Origin: CAWIJK01 sp963836375
GTDB taxonomy: Bacteria; Actinomycetota; Acidimicrobiia; Acidimicrobiales; RAAP-2
Reading direction: 5' to 3'
NCBI GenBank assembly: GCA_963836375.1
Contig: CAWIJK010000001.1
Coordinates: 124,001 to 188,000, forward strand
DNA length: 64,000 nucleotides
The translations under genes were made by a program, and so were the position numbers. Within the stretch, counting starts at the first letter, position 1. Every line of letters starts with the position of its first letter. A model generated the notes under the pieces. The model saw only the letters and a list, made by a program, of their open reading frames with translations, searched no databases and had not been told where the DNA came from. Below are positions 60,585 through 64,000 of this stretch, piece after piece.

Positions 60585-62100
60585 GTGACCGGTGACCCCC
60601 GCCTGACGAGGCGGGAATTCTTGGGCGGGGCCGTGGCGGTCGGTGCGGTCGGTGCGGTCGGTGCGATCGGTGCCGCCGGCGCGCTGGCGGGGCAGGGCAG
60701 GTCGTACGCCGCCACCACGCCACGGGGTCTGGCACCATCGGGGGCCAAGGGCCTCGGCCCGGGGGGGACGCTGTTGGCCCCCGACAGCCTCCCGCACCCC
60801 CACCTCCCGCCGGGCACCGACACCCTGCCCGAGATCGATCATGTGGTGGTCCTCATGATGGAGAACCACTCCTTCGACGACCACCTCGGGATGCTGGGTC
60901 GGGGCGACGGCCTCACCCTCGGGCCCGACGGCCAGCCGGTCAACTACAACCCGGACCCCGCCGGCGGCTACCTCCGTTCGTTCCACAACCCCAACACCGT
61001 CGGGTATGCCGGCGTCGGGGTGAGCCAGAGCTGGGACAGCTCCCACATCAGCTGGGACCACGGCACGAACCTGGGCTTCGTCAAGGCGTGCAACCCCTCG
61101 GCCATGGGCTACTGGACCGGCGAGGACCTTCCCTTCTATCACTCGATGACCAAGCTGTTCCCGATCGGCGATCGCTACTTCTGCTCGGTCATGGCCCAGA
61201 CCTTCCCGAACCGCCGCTTCCTGATGGCGGCCACGGCCCTCGGTGACGTTGCCACGGGCCCCTCGGGCGTCACAAAGGACCCACCCAACGGCACCATCTT
61301 CGAACGGCTCGAGGACCACGGGATCAGCTGGCGGAACTACTACCCCGACGCCCCGAGCAGCGCCCTCTTCTTGCCCGACTACATCGCCAACCAAAGCGAC
61401 GGCCGGATCGTCCACTTCGAGCAGTTCTACACCGATGCCGCGTCCGGGAAGCCTGCCGGCCTTCTCGCTCGTCGACCCCTACGAGAATTATTCAGAGGAG
61501 AGCGGCGACATCTCCATCGGTGAGGCCTACGCGGCGACCATCATCAACGCCGTCCTGCAGGGCCCCGCTTGGGACAAGACCGCCCTCATCTGGACCTACG
61601 ACGAGCACGGCGGGTGGTACGACCATGTCCCGCCGGCCCCGGCGGTGCGGCCTGACAACGTGCCCCCCGAGATCACCGTGCCTCCCGACCAGCCCGGCAG
61701 CTACGACTACACCGGCTTCCGGGTACCGGTGGCCGTCCTCTCGCCCTGGGCCAAGCGTGACCACGTCTCCCACGTGGTCTACGACCACACCTCGATCCTG
61801 AAATTCATCGAGAGCAAGTGGAACCTGCCGGCCATGACCTACCGGGACGCAAACGCCAACAATCTCAGCGACTTCTTCGCCTTCGGGTCCCGTCGGCCCC
61901 CGTTCGCCGAGCCACCGGTGTTGGCCACGCCGCGTAACCCGTTCGTCGGCACCCCGCCCGCCAACTCGAACACAGCCTCGGAATTCCACCCGATCGCGAC
62001 GGCCGTCCCGGGCAACAGCCCGGCTGAGGCCCATCTGTCCGAGCTTCCGGCCGGGACCGAGTCGCTGTTGGCCGAGCACGCCCGGCGCTTCGCCAACTGA
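60585..62100 (+). CDS. Tat-exported phosphoesterase (AcpA/phospholipase C family; one-base frameshift)
   Basis: GTG 60585. The signal T-R-R-E-F-L-G-G is a twin-arginine motif, followed by an Ala/Gly-rich helix. The catalytic core shows V-V-V-L-M-M-E-N-H-S-F-D-D-H-L-G and, later, T-Y-D-E-H-G-G-W-Y-D-H-V, the metal-binding motifs of acid phosphatase A and phospholipase C proteins. The frame slips at about 61452 (a one-base excess in aagcctgccgg); after correction it reads K-L-P-A-F-S-L-V-D-P-Y-E-N and stops at 62100, giving about 504 residues. It probably hydrolyses phosphodiesters outside the cell. Confidence 0.9.
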
Positions 62101-62150
62101 ACGGCCCAAGCCACCATGCGGCGGCCGGTGCCGCCTTCTACGCTCGGGGC

Positions 62151-62600
62151 GTGGGCAACGCGCGGGACGAGATCACCGACCTCCTGTTCGCCTACGCCGA
62201 ACGGATCGACGCCGGCGATTTCGACGGGGTGGCCGAGTTGTTCAGCGAGGCCGAGATCTCCTTCACCGGCTTCGACCAGGTCCGGCGGGGGCCCGACGAG
62301 GTGCGGGCTATGTACGAGGCCTCGACGCGTCGCTACGAGGACGGCACCCCCAAGACCAAGCATGTCGTCACCAACGTGATCGTGGAGGTCGACGAGCCGG
62401 CGGGCGTGGCCACCGCCCGCTCGTACTTCACGGTGTTCCAGGCCGTTCGCGGCCATCTCGCTCTCCAGCCAGTGATCGCCGGTCGCTACCACGACTCGTT
62501 CGCCAGGCCCGCAGGCGCCTGGCGATTCGCCACCCGCCGCATGACGGTCGACCTCGTGGGCGACCTCAAGTCCCACATGCTCTTCGACCTGGAGGCGTGA
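62151..62600 (+). CDS. SnoaL/NTF2-like protein
   Basis: 149 residues from GTG 62151. N-terminal helix-rich I-T-D-L-L-F-A-Y-A-E-R-I-D-A-G-D-F-D-G-V-A-E-L-F, followed by K-T-K-H-V-V-T-N-V-I-V-E-V and a long W-R-F-A-T-R-R-M-T strand. This is the pattern of SnoaL-like and ring-hydroxylating-dioxygenase beta-type proteins. No partner oxygenase is adjacent. Function unknown. Confidence 0.82.
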   Translation: MGNARDEITDLLFAYAERIDAGDFDGVAELFSEAEISFTGFDQVRRGPDEVRAMYEASTRRYEDGTPKTKHVVTNVIVEVDEPAGVATARSYFTVFQAVRGHLALQPVIAGRYHDSFARPAGAWRFATRRMTVDLVGDLKSHMLFDLEA

Positions 62601-62643
62601 GCGGGCCGGGCGGGGCCGTCCGGACCGTGCGAAGCTCTCGGCC

Positions 62644-63135
62644 ATGAAGCTGACGCTCCACTACGCGATCGACTGCCCGCCCGAACGCTTCTGGACTCTG
62701 TACTTCGACCGTGACTACACCACGCGCCTCCACCGCGAGGCTTTGGGATCGACGTCGGTCGAGATCGTCGAGCAGCACGGCGACGCGACGAGCGGGATCG
62801 AGCGGACGCTGCGCTACGGGCAGCGTCCCGACGCCCCGGGGCCGGTGAAGAGGATCTTCGGCGACGAGATCATCACGACCGAGGTCTCGAGCTTCGACCC
62901 GGCGACCGGGACGTCGACGTTCACCGTGACCCCGGGCACGATGGCCGACAAGACCGAGATCCACGGGTCGATCAGCCTCGAAGCGGACGGCGACCGGTGC
63001 CGCCAGACCTTCAACCTCGAAGCCAGGGTCAAGATCTTCGGCGCCGGCCCGGTGGTGGAGCGGTTCATCGAGCGCCAGGCCCGGGACACCCAGGACAAAG
63101 CGGTGAGCTTCATGAACAAGGAGCTGGCCGGCTGA
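62644..63135 (+). CDS. DUF2505/SRPBCC-like protein
   Basis: 163 residues from ATG 62644. The start Y-A-I-D-C-P-P-E-R-F-W-T-L-Y-F-D, the central W-free beta strands, and the long C-terminal helix E-R-F-I-E-R-Q-A-R-D-T-Q-D-K match DUF2505, an actinobacterial START/SRPBCC-fold family of unknown function. It may bind a hydrophobic ligand. Same direction as the preceding SnoaL-like gene. Confidence 0.88.
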   Translation: MKLTLHYAIDCPPERFWTLYFDRDYTTRLHREALGSTSVEIVEQHGDATSGIERTLRYGQRPDAPGPVKRIFGDEIITTEVSSFDPATGTSTFTVTPGTMADKTEIHGSISLEADGDRCRQTFNLEARVKIFGAGPVVERFIERQARDTQDKAVSFMNKELAG

Positions 63136-63325
63136 TCGACCGATCACATGGTGCGGCTCTCGCCGTCGGAGAAGACTTCGACCTGCGCCCGCCGCCCGCG
63201 CCGGTCGTTCCGCCCGAGCACCCGGGTCTGGCGCCGGGCGCCTGAACGATCCGTCGGTCGACCGGGTCCGGATGGCAAGGTAGGTGGGCCAGCTCCCGAG
63301 GTCCGGACCCCGAGCAGGAGGACAG
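63136..63325. other. 190-base intergenic gap
   Basis: I find no confident gene, hairpin or repeat here apart from the aggagg ribosome-binding site at 63315-63320 for the following permease. Confidence 0.5.
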
Positions 63326-64000
63326 GTGGCTCTTTCGACTGACGACCGGTCCGAGCGACCCACGGTGATCGTCGATCTCCCCGATCCCGATCGGCCGTTC
63401 CACGTCGAGCAACACGGCATCGACTTCATCCCCGAGACCGAACGTTGGGCACGGCCCAAGGACCTCTTCGGGATGTGGGCCGGGGCGAGCATCCAGATCG
63501 AGTACTTCATCTACGGGGCGATCCTGATGACCTTCGGCTTCACCTTCGCCCAGGCCCTCTCTCTCATCGTCCTCGGCAACCTCTCGTTCTTCCTCCTCGG
63601 GCTGTGCAGTCTCCAGGGCCCCGACGCCGGGACGACGGTGTTCGGCACCAATCGAGCCGCCTACGGGCCGAACGGCTCGAGGGTCATCGCCGCGTTCAAC
63701 TGGATCACCCAGATCGGCTTCGAGGTGGAGGGACTGATCCTCATCGTCTTCGCCGCCCTGGCCCTCTCCCTCAAGGCCGGTCTCGACCCGGGCAACCCGG
63801 CCAAGGTGGCCCTCGTGATCGCCGCGGTGGGGATCCAGTTCGTGCTGCCGTTCTTGGGCCACGCCACGATGGTGAAGGTCCTGCGCTGGCTGATCCTCCC
63901 CTTCCTGATCCTGTTCGTGGTCACGGCCGTGTTCGCCGCTCAGCACGCCGAGCTCCACGCCATCCCCCACGGGGCGAGCTGGCAGGTCTACATGGCCGGA
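63326..64000 (+). CDS. NCS1 nucleobase/cation symporter-like permease, N-terminal part (runs off window edge)
   Basis: GTG 63326 follows aggagg; 225 residues are visible to base 64000. A cytosolic N-tail with F-I-P-E-T-E-R-W-A-R-P-K-D-L-F-G-M-W-A-G-A is the hallmark of NCS1-type cytosine/purine permeases. It is followed by helices including a Y-F-I-Y-G-A-I motif, F-G-T-N-R-A-A-Y-G-P-N-G and N-W-I-T-Q-I-G-F-E. Substrate may be a nucleobase, hydantoin or similar. About half of the protein lies outside the window. Confidence 0.88.
   Translation, partial: MALSTDDRSERPTVIVDLPDPDRPFHVEQHGIDFIPETERWARPKDLFGMWAGASIQIEYFIYGAILMTFGFTFAQALSLIVLGNLSFFLLGLCSLQGPDAGTTVFGTNRAAYGPNGSRVIAAFNWITQIGFEVEGLILIVFAALALSLKAGLDPGNPAKVALVIAAVGIQFVLPFLGHATMVKVLRWLILPFLILFVVTAVFAAQHAELHAIPHGASWQVYMAG

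Overview
The window is very GC-rich, densely coding bacterial DNA of actinobacterial type: frequent GTG starts, many 4-base GTGA/ATGA gene overlaps, an F420-type luciferase-like oxidoreductase, GatCAB, a PASTA kinase, a DUF2505 protein, and acyl-CoA/steroid-like catabolic genes. The secreted protein with tyrosine-tryptophan '[14 protein letters not shown]' repeats next to a collagen-like tract is a pattern I associate with class Acidimicrobiia. That placement is inference; no rRNA or tRNA is present to confirm it. I see no insertion sequence, prophage, CRISPR array or conjugative element.

Layout. (1) 1-8.6 kb: a TPR lipoprotein fragment, a secreted collagen-like protein, then a minus-strand operon read as hydrolase, gatC, gatA, gatB, ilvD and an FMN-barrel protein, with a small SCP2 protein divergent from it. 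(2) 8.6-9.3 kb: a stretch without a confident gene. (3) 9.3-24.4 kb: a sugar-phosphate transferase, then a long minus-strand run holding two MFS exporters, an SDR, a HIT-like protein, a PASTA Ser/Thr kinase, ligA, mnmA, cysteine desulfurase, a succinate-semialdehyde-type dehydrogenase and an acyl-CoA ligase. (4) 24.4-32.8 kb: sirtuin, a glutamine-synthetase-like ligase divergent from a PuuD-like amidohydrolase and a free-standing B12-binding domain, an Xre-FMN-barrel fusion regulator, an FGGY kinase, and a YceI/MarR divergent pair. (5) 32.8-43.5 kb: ileS, HAD phosphatase, glutathione peroxidase, and assorted oxidoreductases and hydrolases. (6) 43.6-51.8 kb: a beta-oxidation cluster of the branched-chain or sterol-side-chain type: two acyl-CoA dehydrogenases, a MaoC-like pair and an AMACR-like protein on one strand, and an HMG-CoA-synthase-like/DUF35 fusion plus thiolase on the other. 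The two arms are separated by two related palindromes. (7) 52.7-60.5 kb: an amine/omega-amino-acid catabolic island around an Lrp-type regulator (alanine dehydrogenase, APC permease, aldehyde dehydrogenase, class III aminotransferase, FAD amine oxidase). (8) 60.5-64 kb: a Tat-exported phosphoesterase, two small alpha+beta-fold proteins and the start of an NCS1 permease.

How the genes may work together. The class III aminotransferase plus alanine dehydrogenase would close a pyruvate/alanine loop around omega-amine oxidation, feeding aldehydes to the neighbouring dehydrogenase. The glutamine-synthetase-like ligase and PuuD-like hydrolase at 26-29 kb suggest a gamma-glutamylated polyamine route in the same organism. 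The 44-52 kb cluster resembles mycobacterial cholesterol side-chain operons, but has an unusual catalytically degenerate HMGCS-like/DUF35 fusion.

Data quality. Eight genes are interrupted by exactly one single-base indel each, including the normally essential gatB, ligA and ileS. In each case the protein continues cleanly in another frame. I read these as assembly or base-calling errors, not decay, and annotate each gene across the slip.
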